From: Opitutaceae bacterium UBA4094
GTDB taxonomy: Bacteria > Verrucomicrobiota > Verrucomicrobiia > Opitutales > Opitutaceae
Direction of reading: 5' to 3'
NCBI GenBank assembly: GCA_002382525.1
Contig: DFYA01000131.1
Location: 1-14,169 of the forward strand
DNA: 14,169 nt
The notes beneath the pieces were generated by a model. That model made no database searches, had not been told where the DNA came from, and saw only the letters and a program-made list of their open reading frames with translations. The position numbers and the translations under genes are program-made. This document shows positions 7,225 through 14,169 of the stretch, piece by piece (within the stretch, counting starts at the first letter, position 1; each line of letters begins with the position of its first letter).

Positions 7225-8330
7225 GTCAGGTAGGCGGCGATCGCTCGCGCGAGATCGGCGCCAAAGGCGCGTGCGCTGGTGCCTTCGACCTCGACGCCGG
7301 TGACGTTGGCGTAGGGCAGTTCGAGGGTGGCTACGAGCGGGGTAGCGGTGGTTTCGGCGATCCAGGCAGCGAAACTTCGGCCCGTTGAAAAGTTGGCATC
7401 GGTGTTCCACGCGGTGCCATAAGGGAGATTGTTTGCGGCGTGATACGGGAGCGGGCCGACGCAAACGCGCTCCAGATGTGCGGCGAAACGTTGTTGTTCG
7501 CGCCAGTGGCGGTCGGCGGGCAGCCCGACGAGGTAGATTCGTTCGTTCAGCCGGCCAAACAGCCACGGGCAATGCAGGTCGAGCGCGACCGACAGTCGCT
7601 CGCCGTCCCAGTTGGGAAGGCGAGCGCGCAGGGCGGCGGTTTCTCGGTGAATGCTGGGGTCGGCGTAGTCGCGGTTGTGGTCGCGGGGGCGGCGGTTCTT
7701 GCCTTGGTCGCCGTCCTCGACGCCGTCTTTGTCCATGAACGGGACGGCGAGGAATTCGACGCGTTCGCGAAGGGAGCGGGATTCGGGCGTATCTGCGAGC
7801 ACGTGGGCGACAAGGCCTTCGAGGGCGAAGCTGGCCATGGCTTCGCACGCGTGGTGGCGGGCGACGAGGAGCACGCGATGGCGCGGCTCATCGTGAAGAT
7901 AACCAAAAACGAGGGTCTCGACGGGGCGACCTTTCGCAGTCGTGCAGAGTTGTCCGGCGCGGAGGTGGCGGTTGCCGGCGTGTGCGGCGAGGAAACGGTG
8001 CCAGTCGGAGCCCGTGTAAGGGATGGTCATGCAAAACGCGACCGGCGCGCCATCGACGGAGAACGTGTAGGTGAACGTGTCGTGTGGACCGGGGCCGAGC
8101 CAACGCCAGGAGCGTCCGCCGTCTTCGCTGACCGCGGGGCCCCGCACGCCGACGGCGGGCCCTTGCGTGAACTCGAAGCGCACCGTTCGGCCGGCGGCGT
8201 GCGCGACCTGGAAGTGCCAGTAAAACCAGGCGCCGTCGGTGTCGCGCAGGTCGGGGCGGAGCCGCACGACATCGCCGTCGATCGAATCGATGACGATGTT
8301 GCCGCCGGGAAAATCGCCGGTGACGTGCAT
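7221..8330 (-). CDS. M14-family zinc carboxypeptidase-like protein
   Basis: This 369-residue protein carries the M14 metallocarboxypeptidase signature. H160-A-C-E163 in ARHHACEAMASF supplies the first zinc ligand pair and H253 in ALDLHCPW the third. The D-x-N-R element (DHNRDY, N219/R220) matches the substrate-binding region, and E337 in ATLELPY fits the catalytic glutamate. Residues 1 to about 110 form a beta-rich N-terminal domain (WFYWHFQVAHAAGRTVRFEF), as in cytosolic carboxypeptidase-like (Nna1/AGBL-like) members. No signal peptide is visible, so a cytoplasmic site is inferred. The family hydrolyses C-terminal or gamma-linked amino acids from peptides; the substrate here is unknown. The ATG at 8330 lies 21 bp after the stop of the 468-aa gene, which suggests one transcript. 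A degenerate frame follows directly, with a GTGA overlap. Confidence 0.85.
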   Translation of the reverse strand: MHVTGDFPGGNIVIDSIDGDVVRLRPDLRDTDGAWFYWHFQVAHAAGRTVRFEFTQGPAVGVRGPAVSEDGGRSWRWLGPGPHDTFTYTFSVDGAPVAFCMTIPYTGSDWHRFLAAHAGNRHLRAGQLCTTAKGRPVETLVFGYLHDEPRHRVLLVARHHACEAMASFALEGLVAHVLADTPESRSLRERVEFLAVPFMDKDGVEDGDQGKNRRPRDHNRDYADPSIHRETAALRARLPNWDGERLSVALDLHCPWLFGRLNERIYLVGLPADRHWREQQRFAAHLERVCVGPLPYHAANNLPYGTAWNTDANFSTGRSFAAWIAETTATPLVATLELPYANVTGVEVEGTSARAFGADLARAIAAYLT

Positions 8331-8351
8331 GGGTGGTGGGCGCGGCGTTGC

Positions 8352-9758
8352 TCAGGTGTAGTGGAAGTGGGCGGTGGCGGTGCAGGCTTTGTTGGCAACG
8401 ACGCGGACCCAGTGGGCACTGAAACCCGGAGGGAACACCACGACCTCGGAGGCGCCGGCCGCGACGTCGATCGTGCGCCACGCGTGGAAGACACCGGTGC
8501 CGAGGGCGTCCACCTCGATGGTGATGCCGACGGGGTTCTTGGCGTCGTGCGAGAGGTGCGCGCACTTCTGGTCGAAGCCGGTCATAAGGTAGGGATCACT
8601 CGGTTCGTCGGCCTTGACGGGTGTTTCCCACCACGGGCCACCCCAGCCCTTGGGTTTGCCGAGTTTCCAGAGGTCGTCGGTCTTGCCGAACCAGAGGCCG
8701 GATTGAGGCTCGGCGCACTGGAGGTTGCCGCCGCTCTCGTGGCTCACGTTGTCGGCACCGATGACGAGCATGCCCTTCCACGAGCAAAAATCGCCGTGGA
8801 CCCAAAGGTGGGTCGAGATCGGCCGGATGCCCCAGACCCGATTGCCGAAAGCCCAGGGCGAAAGTTCGTAGAACATGCCGTGATGGTCCATCAACAGGCG
8901 CTCGTGTTCGGTGGAGCGGATGCGCGGCCACTCGGTCTGCCACTTGTGGTCCCAGCAATGGGAGGCCTTGGGCAGGCGGTAGGTCGTCCATTTTTTGTCG
9001 CCGCCGGTGAAGACCTTCAGGATGGCCGAGGCGCGGTCCCAGCCGGTGGCAAAGATGTTCCGGCCATAGGGGCCGAGTCCACCGAGGCCGACGTAGGGCT
9101 TGCGCTCGATCACCGTCCACTTGGCGCCGTCGAACTCGGCGAGGGTGCCTTCGCTTTGTGTGCCGAGGAAATCGGGTTCGCTGTAGTCGTTGTTGGCAAC
9201 GACGAGACGGCCGCCCTCGGTGTAGCAGTCTTTGTAGTGGCAGGAGCCTTCGCCGGGAGTGCCGAGTTCCTGGGTGAGATCGAAGAGCAGTTTGGTTTTG
9301 AGGGTGTGAACGTTGAGCTCGAAGAGTTCGCCCTCCATGCCGAGCATGTAGACGAGGTTCTTCGGGTCGGTGAGATGGGTGGCGGTGCCGCAGAGTCGGA
9401 TCTCGGTGAGGGCTTTGACGGTGCGGACCTTGTGGTTCGTATCGATGACGTGCGGTCCGATGATGAGCTGGCTGGAGGGGCCGTGGACCATGCGGTTGGC
9501 GTAGGTGCCGTCCACGGCGGCGGGATGGACGGACATTTTAAAGTTTTCGTCGATGACGCGGAGGCCGGCGCCGGTGCCGGTGCTCTTGCGGTGGGAGACG
9601 TAGTTGAGGATGTAGAGACGGCCGAGCCACGGCATGAGGCAGCCGATGCCGATCTCGCTGCGAGGCGGGCCAAAGTCGGCGACTTGGGCGAAGGCGGGAA
9701 TGACGCCGCTGACGTTGGGCGGGAGTTGAGGGTGCGGGGCGGAGGCGGGCTTTTTCAT
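8352..9758 (-). CDS. Conserved-looking beta-propeller-like protein of unknown function
   Basis: This 468-residue protein has no signal peptide or membrane segment. It is rich in Trp, Gly, His and short beta-strand-like segments of about 40-50 residues (GRLYILNYVSH, NLVYMLGMEGELFELNVHT, GRLVVANNDYSEP, GRNIFATGWDRASAILKVF). This pattern suggests a beta-propeller resembling sugar-lactone or lyase-associated propellers, but that is inferred from texture only. The last 45 residues (FHAWRTIDVAAGASEVVVFP, then GFSAHWVRVVANKACTATAH) look like a separate beta-sandwich. The ATG at 9758 is the first in frame, with no clear Shine-Dalgarno. It is the first gene of an apparent operon with the M14 peptidase. 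The start lies 90 bp from the divergent LacI-type regulator at 9849, which probably controls it. I do not recognise a named family. Confidence 0.75.
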   Translation of the reverse strand: MKKPASAPHPQLPPNVSGVIPAFAQVADFGPPRSEIGIGCLMPWLGRLYILNYVSHRKSTGTGAGLRVIDENFKMSVHPAAVDGTYANRMVHGPSSQLIIGPHVIDTNHKVRTVKALTEIRLCGTATHLTDPKNLVYMLGMEGELFELNVHTLKTKLLFDLTQELGTPGEGSCHYKDCYTEGGRLVVANNDYSEPDFLGTQSEGTLAEFDGAKWTVIERKPYVGLGGLGPYGRNIFATGWDRASAILKVFTGGDKKWTTYRLPKASHCWDHKWQTEWPRIRSTEHERLLMDHHGMFYELSPWAFGNRVWGIRPISTHLWVHGDFCSWKGMLVIGADNVSHESGGNLQCAEPQSGLWFGKTDDLWKLGKPKGWGGPWWETPVKADEPSDPYLMTGFDQKCAHLSHDAKNPVGITIEVDALGTGVFHAWRTIDVAAGASEVVVFPPGFSAHWVRVVANKACTATAHFHYT

Positions 9759-9802
9759 GGGTTTATCGGAGGCGGACTGGATGTCTGCTCTACGTTACGG
9801 GC

Positions 9803-9831
9803 TTGGCTTTTCGGGCCAATCGACGTGAATT
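9803..9831 (+). promoter_or_regulatory. Candidate promoter of the second LacI-type regulator
   Basis: TTGGCT (9803-9808) repeats the box found before the paralogous regulator, 22 bp upstream of the operator-like palindrome (23 bp in the other copy). At 17-bp spacing the -10 position reads TGAATT, a poor match. The call therefore rests on conservation between the two paralogues, not on consensus strength. The -10 position would touch the palindrome, which fits repression by steric hindrance. Confidence 0.3.
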
Positions 9832-9844
9832 CGAAACCGTTCGA
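9831..9844. promoter_or_regulatory. Operator-like palindrome TCGAA-N4-TTCGA, second copy
   Basis: TCGAAACCGTTCGA ends 4 nt before the ATG of the second LacI-type regulator. Arm sequence, arm spacing and distance to the start codon are identical to 5867-5880; within the 4-nt spacer only the final CG is shared. It lies in the 90-bp divergent region between this regulator and the propeller/peptidase operon. I see no third copy in the window. Confidence 0.6.
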
Positions 9845-9848
9845 TTTT

Positions 9849-10850
9849 ATGGCGCAAATACAGCCGAGTTCGTTGGTGAAGGTGGCGCGGGAGGCCGGCG
9901 TGGCGTTGTCCACGGCGTCGCTGGCGATGCGCGGAAGCCCGCTCGTGAAAACGGCGACGGCGGAGCACGTGAAGGCGGTGGCGGCGCGGGTCGGCTATCA
10001 GGCCGATCTGCGCGTCGGATCGTTGATGGCGCGGATTCGCCGAACCAAGGGCGCGCCGGACCGGGAGCGGTTGGCGTTTGTGTGGGTGAGCGCGACGCGG
10101 GCGGAGACGCGGCGGGATTGGTTTTGCAAAGCGACCTTCGCCGGGGCGAAGCGGCGGGCGGAGGAACTCGGTTGCGCGCTGGAGGAGTTCTGGCTGCACG
10201 ACGGCGGGATGAGCGCGGCGCGGCTGGAGAAAATCCTGGTGACGCGCGGGATCACGGGGGTGGTGTTTTCCGCGCCGCTGCACGACATGGAGGTGACGGT
10301 CGAGTGGAACTGGGCGCGTTTCGCGGCGGCGGTGATTGGCAACTCGGAGTTCCACCCGCCGCTGCACCGGGCGGGGCATTATCACTATCGCAGCATGTGG
10401 ACGGCGATGGAACGGGTGCGGGCGGCGGGTTGTCGGCGGCCGGCGGCGGTGTTGCACGAACCGCATCACCGACGCATCCACGGCGTGCATCAAGCGGCGT
10501 TTGTGGCGAATCATCCGCTGCCGTCGCGGGCGTTGGCCATGGCGCGATTCGGATGGCCGGCGAGCGTGAAGGAGGTGCGAACTTGGTTGGCGAAGACGAA
10601 GGCGGACGCGCTGATCTGCGTGGTGGGCGTGGACGAGGTGACGCTTGAGGCGTTGCGCGAGTCGCCGGGATTAAAGGCGGTGGTGACGTTGGCGAATCCG
10701 CGGCCCGGGCTGCCGGGGATCGACATGCGCGAGGGTTTGGTTGCGGGAAGCGCGGTGGATCTGGTCGTGGCGCAGTTGCACCGCAACGAGCGGGGCGTGC
10801 CGGCGCATCCGACGACGCTGTTGTTGGAGGGCGAGTGGCGGGATGCCTGA
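9849..10850 (+). CDS. LacI-type transcriptional regulator, paralogue 2
   Basis: This 333-residue paralogue of the regulator at 5885-6889 aligns to it without gaps. The helix-turn-helix (LVKVAREAGVALSTASLAMR, residues 9-28) and linker (LRVGSLMARIR) are nearly identical in the two, which predicts a shared or very similar operator. Conserved sensor-domain blocks include EEFWLHD, VTRGITGVVF, AVIGNSEFHPPLHRAGH, HGVHQAAFVANHP and AVDLVVAQLHRNERGVPA. The stretches 142-150 and 257-280 diverge, suggesting a different effector. The ATG at 9849 corresponds exactly to the start of paralogue 1. The same reading frame stays open far upstream, but that is antisense to the peptidase and propeller genes and is rejected as coding. 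The gene diverges from the propeller/peptidase operon and converges with the solute-binding protein gene, with 8 bp between the stops. Confidence 0.87.
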   Translation: MAQIQPSSLVKVAREAGVALSTASLAMRGSPLVKTATAEHVKAVAARVGYQADLRVGSLMARIRRTKGAPDRERLAFVWVSATRAETRRDWFCKATFAGAKRRAEELGCALEEFWLHDGGMSAARLEKILVTRGITGVVFSAPLHDMEVTVEWNWARFAAAVIGNSEFHPPLHRAGHYHYRSMWTAMERVRAAGCRRPAAVLHEPHHRRIHGVHQAAFVANHPLPSRALAMARFGWPASVKEVRTWLAKTKADALICVVGVDEVTLEALRESPGLKAVVTLANPRPGLPGIDMREGLVAGSAVDLVVAQLHRNERGVPAHPTTLLLEGEWRDA

Positions 10851-10858
10851 TCGCGGCG

Positions 10859-12424
10859 TCATCGCTGCAGGTAGTGCAGGTAGTCGGCCTGACGCAGGTG
10901 ACGGGTCTCGAGGAGGCGGGTCGCGGTCTGGTTGCGATCGGACTCAGGCTGGGTGAGCACGAGCCCGAGGTGGGCGTCGAGGCGTTGGATGTCGCGCAGC
11001 GAGCGGCCGGCCAAGATCTCGGAATCGGTGCGGAGAGCGCGGGGGAGCTCCGCGTCGAGCTTGGCGGCGAAGGCTTCTACGCTGCCAGTCGGCCCGGTGA
11101 GGAGGTGTAGATTGCGCTGGAAAACCATGTTGGCGTTGCCGCCGCCGTAGCCTCTGAAGTCGGGCATGAAGCCGGCGATCTCGCCCTCGATCTGCGGGGC
11201 GAGTTCGGGCGCGGAGGCGGGAGGCGGGACCTCGGCGATGGCGGACATGCGCAGGCTCATGTCCGAGAATTTGCGGGCCATAGCATGGCTGGTGAGGAAG
11301 TGCAGAAAATCCAACGCGATCTCTGGGTGTTGGCTGGTGCGGACAATGCCGAGCGTGGCCTCGGGCGAGCCATTCGCCTCGGAGGGCGGACCAATCACGA
11401 AGCGACCGTAGACGGGGTCGTCTTCGGTGGGCAAAGGGAGTTGCGTGAGGCCGACGGGAAAATCGCCGTCGCGCACGAACACGCCATAGTCCCAGCTGCC
11501 GGCGTAGATCATGACGGCTTTTTCCTGGAGAAAATCAAACAGGGCGTCGTCGCGCTGGCGGGATTCGTAACCGATCGACATGAGCGAGCCCACGTCACGC
11601 AGGAGGCGGAGGCTGGCGGCGAACTCGGGCGTCTGCGCGAAGGAGAGTTCGCCGGCTTCGACCAAGCGGGCGAGTTCGATGACGGGCAGTTGAAAGGTGC
11701 GCAAAGGACTCAGCGCGACCGCGAGTTTTTGGGTCTGCGACGGGAGCAGGCGTTCGAACAGGTATTGTGAATACGGGCCGCACGAGGCGATCGGGGTGAG
11801 CCGTGTGCCGCGTTCCCGGTTGTAGCGCGCAACCTGGTCTTCGAGCGCGCGGAGCGAGGCGTAGTCGGAAGGCGGCGTGTCGGAGCCGGTGACCGACTTG
11901 AGGAGGGGTTTGTTGTAGTAGAGACGCAGGGTGTTGAGCTGGAGATTGACGCTGTGGATGTCGCCGGAGGTGGGCGTGAGGTTGCGCATGGCGGCCAGGC
12001 CATCGACGAACGTGTCGGACCACGGCAGACCGGCGAGAGACGTGCCGGCGTTGTAGGGATTGGGGGAGGCGATGTGGTCGGAGAGCGGGAGAAAATAGCG
12101 GGTGGCGAGTTCCTCGTTGGCGGAGAGAAGTCCGGTGATGTCGGGCGCGGTGCCGCCGATAAGCTGGGTGCGCAACCAGGAAGGCCACGCGCGGATGGGG
12201 ACCGGTATTTGTTCGACGGATACATTGGGGTGAAGCCGCATGTAGTCGGCGGCGGCCTCGTCGAAGGCCTCGCGCATGCCGGCGTGGAGGAGCCAGTGGC
12301 CGACGCGCAGGGTAATTCTATCGGAGGCGGATTCAGCGCGGCGGTGGGAAAGCACGTGCCAGGCGGACCAGGAGAAGGCGCCGACGACGGCGAAGACGGC
12401 GAGGAGGTTGCGAAGGCGGCTCAT
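10859..12424 (-). CDS. ABC-type extracellular solute-binding protein (sugar-binding, family 1-like)
   Basis: This 521-residue protein has a basic N-terminus and one hydrophobic segment (LLAVFAVVGAFSWSAW, residues 7-22). A family 1 (MalE/UgpB-like) binding-protein fold follows. The first lobe starts ITLRVGHWLLHAGMREAFDE and continues with YMRLHPNVSVEQIPV and IGGTAPDITGL. Later segments such as AVMIYAGSWDYGVF, and ATLGIVRTSQHPEIALDFLH with FLTSHAMARKFSD, fit the conserved C-terminal half. Such proteins deliver sugars or oligosaccharides to ABC permeases. There is no lipobox cysteine, so the protein is probably membrane-anchored by its N-terminal helix or cleaved, not a lipoprotein. The ATG at 12424 overlaps the TGA of the upstream TPR-like gene (ATGA), which indicates translational coupling. 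No permease or ATPase gene is in the window. The large in-frame upstream extension is rejected because it overlaps the TPR-like gene. Confidence 0.82.
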   Translation of the reverse strand: MSRLRNLLAVFAVVGAFSWSAWHVLSHRRAESASDRITLRVGHWLLHAGMREAFDEAAADYMRLHPNVSVEQIPVPIRAWPSWLRTQLIGGTAPDITGLLSANEELATRYFLPLSDHIASPNPYNAGTSLAGLPWSDTFVDGLAAMRNLTPTSGDIHSVNLQLNTLRLYYNKPLLKSVTGSDTPPSDYASLRALEDQVARYNRERGTRLTPIASCGPYSQYLFERLLPSQTQKLAVALSPLRTFQLPVIELARLVEAGELSFAQTPEFAASLRLLRDVGSLMSIGYESRQRDDALFDFLQEKAVMIYAGSWDYGVFVRDGDFPVGLTQLPLPTEDDPVYGRFVIGPPSEANGSPEATLGIVRTSQHPEIALDFLHFLTSHAMARKFSDMSLRMSAIAEVPPPASAPELAPQIEGEIAGFMPDFRGYGGGNANMVFQRNLHLLTGPTGSVEAFAAKLDAELPRALRTDSEILAGRSLRDIQRLDAHLGLVLTQPESDRNQTATRLLETRHLRQADYLHYLQR

Positions 12425-13242
12425 TGCGCGGGATGGGCGAGGGGGGCTTCGGGCGAGGCGAGGAGATGGCGGACGGTGTCGGCCCGAGTATCGCGCGGAG
12501 CGGCGGCGAGGAAGGCGGCGTAGTGCTTGCGGGCGAGTGCGGTGTCGCCGGTTTCGCGGGCGAGGTTCGCGATGGTGAGGTCGCTCTCGGCGTCGCGCAG
12601 CGGTTGCTCGAAGCCGACCGCGCGCGCGGCGATGAAGTGAGGGAGGGCGGCGGATGCGTTGCGGAGCAGGCGGAGATGAAAGGAGCCAAGGAGGTGGTGG
12701 AGATCGCGAGCGGCCTCGGGGGTTTGGACGGAGGCGAGAAGTTTCTCGATTTCGGGCAGGGCGTCGGTGTCCGGGCCGGCGGGCGGGTAGGCAAGGAAGT
12801 AGGCGAGTTGGACGGCGGCTTGATCGGAGAGAGCGTGCGCGGGGTGGTCGCGGCGGAGTTGTTCGAGCCGGGCGCGGGCGGAGTCCGGTTGCGCCGGGTC
12901 GAGGTGGTCGAGCTCGACGCGGGCGAGCAGATAGAGAGCGAGGACGCGATTGTCGGGGGAGGCGGCGGCGGTGTGGTGGGCGCGGAGGAGGAGATCGCGA
13001 GCGAGGAGGATGTTGGCCTTGGTGCGCGGCTGTTTGACGAGGAGTGCGGAGGCGTAGGCGATGGCGGTCCGGGTGTCGGTGGGATCGGCCGCGTGGAGCT
13101 CGGCAAACGTGTCGGCGGCGGCGTTGTAGTCGAAGGCGAGCGCGGTCTTCCAAGGATCAGGAGTGGGCTCCGCGGAGTGGGCAGGCCCTGCGGCGAAAAC
13201 GACGATCGCACCCAGGGTAAGGGAGGGGAGCAGTCGGGGCAT
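12421..13242 (-). CDS. Secreted TPR-like helical repeat protein
   Basis: This 273-residue protein has a signal peptide (MPRLLPSLTLGAIVVFAAGPAHS, cleavage near residue 24). Alanine- and leucine-rich amphipathic helices follow, in the manner of tetratricopeptide repeats. Examples are WKTALAFDYNAAADTFAELH with ADPTDTRTAIAYASALL, DNRVLALYLLARVELDHLDP, ALSDQAAVQLAYFLA, and LTIANLARETGDTALARKHY with AAFLAA. TPR modules usually mediate protein-protein contacts; here that would occur in the periplasm or at the envelope. The ATG at 13242 is chosen because the signal peptide begins directly there. The gene precedes the solute-binding protein gene and overlaps it by 4 bp, so the two products are probably made in linked amounts and may interact. 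It diverges from rny, with about 118 bp between starts. The exact number of repeats was not determined. Confidence 0.75.
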   Translation of the reverse strand: MPRLLPSLTLGAIVVFAAGPAHSAEPTPDPWKTALAFDYNAAADTFAELHAADPTDTRTAIAYASALLVKQPRTKANILLARDLLLRAHHTAAASPDNRVLALYLLARVELDHLDPAQPDSARARLEQLRRDHPAHALSDQAAVQLAYFLAYPPAGPDTDALPEIEKLLASVQTPEAARDLHHLLGSFHLRLLRNASAALPHFIAARAVGFEQPLRDAESDLTIANLARETGDTALARKHYAAFLAAAPRDTRADTVRHLLASPEAPLAHPAQ

Positions 13243-13349
13243 TGAAAAGAGTGGACGGTGGAGGACCGGGCAGGGTCAAGCCGTGCGAGACGCCGGCACA
13301 TAGTGAAAACCACGTGCCAAAGCCGGGGCCGGAGGCGGAGGGCGATTGC

Positions 13350-13353
13350 GAGG
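13350..13353 (+). promoter_or_regulatory. Shine-Dalgarno GAGG deciding the rny start
   Basis: GAGG lies 7 nt before the TTG at 13361 and favours that start over the in-frame TTG at 13391. The bases before 13391 are pyrimidine-rich with no ribosome-binding motif. It is the clearest Shine-Dalgarno found next to any start codon in this window. Confidence 0.45.
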
Positions 13354-13360
13354 TTGAACT

Positions 13361-14169
13361 TTGTTGTTCGGGTCCCAGCATCCGGCTCTCTTGAAGACCC
13401 TCGGCTCCGAGATTCTTTCCGTCCTTCAGTCCGCCGGCGACCCCACTTGGTGGGCGCTGGGCGCGGCCATTGGCATCGGCGTGAGTTCGGGTTTTTTGGT
13501 CGTGTGGCTGCTGACGCGTTATTCGCGCAACTCCGCGGTGGAGCGGGCCGCTGAGCTGGTCGAGGTGGCCCGCCGCGAGGCGGTCGTCGCCGCGCAGGAA
13601 ATCAAACAGCAGGCGGAGGAGGAACTGGCTGCGAAGCGCGCGGAGGTGAACCGCGAACTCGACCGCCGCGAGATCGAGAGCGAAGTGAAGTTGCGCGAGA
13701 TCCGCGCGCACGAGGAATCGCTGGGCTTGCTCGACCACCAGATGGAGCAGAAGGCGGAACGTCTTGCCCGCGAAAGCGCCGCGATCAAACAAGCGCGCGA
13801 CGCGATTCGCACGTTGTCGAAATCGCTCCGCAAGCGCCTCGAAGGCGTTTCGCAGATGGACGCTGAAGATATTAAGAAGGCGTTGCGCGAAGAGGTGCAG
13901 CTGGAGTGTCAGGACGAGTTGCGCGCGCTGCGCCACCAGATCCTAGACCGGTCGGAGCAGGACCTGAACAACGAGGCGAAACGTATCCTCATCACCGCGA
14001 TGCAGCGGCTCGCGTCGAAACCCAACAACGACATCACGGCGACCATCGTGCAGTTGCCCACCGAGGAGATGAAGGGGCGCATCATCGGGCGCGAAGGTCG
14101 CAACATCAAATCGTTCGAGGCGACAACGGGCGTGACGCTCCTCATCGACGAGTCGCCGCAGATGGTGCT
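13361..14169 (+). CDS. rny: Ribonuclease Y, N-terminal part (runs off the right edge)
   Basis: The first 269 residues show the RNase Y order. A short N-terminus is followed by one membrane helix at about residues 30-52 (WWALGAAIGIGVSSGFLVVW). A long charged coiled coil runs from about 58 to 215 (for example EEELAAKRAEVNRELDRREI). The KH domain then begins, with its GxxG loop at G243-G246 in KGRIIGREGRNIKSFE, followed by TTGVTLLIDESPQ. The catalytic HD domain lies beyond the window. RNase Y is a membrane-bound endoribonuclease that starts mRNA decay. TTG 13361 is preferred because of the GAGG 7 nt upstream. TTG 13391, giving MKTLGSEILSVLQ, is a reasonable alternative because it starts closer to the membrane segment. 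An in-frame TGA lies 6 nt before 13361. The gene diverges from the TPR-like gene and looks like a housekeeping boundary of the region. Confidence 0.9.
   Translation, partial: MLFGSQHPALLKTLGSEILSVLQSAGDPTWWALGAAIGIGVSSGFLVVWLLTRYSRNSAVERAAELVEVARREAVVAAQEIKQQAEEELAAKRAEVNRELDRREIESEVKLREIRAHEESLGLLDHQMEQKAERLARESAAIKQARDAIRTLSKSLRKRLEGVSQMDAEDIKKALREEVQLECQDELRALRHQILDRSEQDLNNEAKRILITAMQRLASKPNNDITATIVQLPTEEMKGRIIGREGRNIKSFEATTGVTLLIDESPQMV

Noticed and set aside
7440..9848. An 803-codon open extension upstream of and in frame with the second regulator
   Set aside because: It runs antisense through the peptidase and propeller genes. The paralogous regulator starts at the equivalent ATG, and the composition is the usual antisense type.
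12425..13153. In-frame N-terminal extension of the solute-binding protein
   Set aside because: It overlaps the TPR-like gene in another frame and is an Arg/Pro-rich shadow. The real start is marked by the hydrophobic anchor and the ATGA overlap.
1..14169. tRNA, rRNA, CRISPR array, insertion sequence or transposase
   Set aside because: No cloverleaf-like segment, direct-repeat/spacer array, terminal inverted repeats with a transposase frame, or rRNA-like block was seen on either strand.

Overview
The window most likely comes from a high-GC member of the Verrucomicrobiota, probably Opitutaceae or a close relative. Supporting signs are a Verru_Chthon cassette protein A homologue, a PEP-CTERM anchored passenger-type protein, two LacI-type regulators of a divergent kind, and an RNase Y with the expected membrane anchor, coiled coil and KH start. 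Taxonomy and product names come from family recognition by eye, not from a database search.

Layout. Positions 1-145 (minus) hold the N-terminus of a secreted protein whose signal peptide is written by a 7-bp tandem repeat. Positions 277-4008 (minus) encode the large pilin-like Verru_Chthon cassette A protein. Two strong hairpins (4048-4070, 4092-4126) separate it from the PEP-CTERM gene at 4129-5817 (minus). A LacI-type regulator (5885-6889, plus) diverges from that gene. Next is a probable decayed gene (6880-7224, minus). It follows an apparent two-gene minus-strand operon: a 468-aa propeller-like protein (8352-9758) and an M14-type zinc peptidase (7221-8330). A second LacI-type regulator (9849-10850, plus), about 63% identical to the first and alignable without gaps, diverges from this operon. 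A solute-binding protein (10859-12424, minus) is coupled through an ATGA overlap to an upstream secreted TPR-like protein (12421-13242, minus). The window ends inside rny (13361 to the edge, plus).

How the parts may fit together. The main repeated design is a regulator diverging from a minus-strand target unit, seen twice. Both regulator genes carry the same 14-bp palindrome, TCGAA-N4-TTCGA, exactly 4 nt before the ATG. Both also have a TTGGCT box 22-23 nt further upstream. This suggests a duplicated regulatory cassette with a shared operator: one copy next to a surface-anchored PEP-CTERM protein, the other next to a peptidase/propeller operon. No permease or ATPase accompanies the solute-binding protein, and no exosortase or other Verru_Chthon cassette member lies in the window. 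Their partners must lie elsewhere or be absent.
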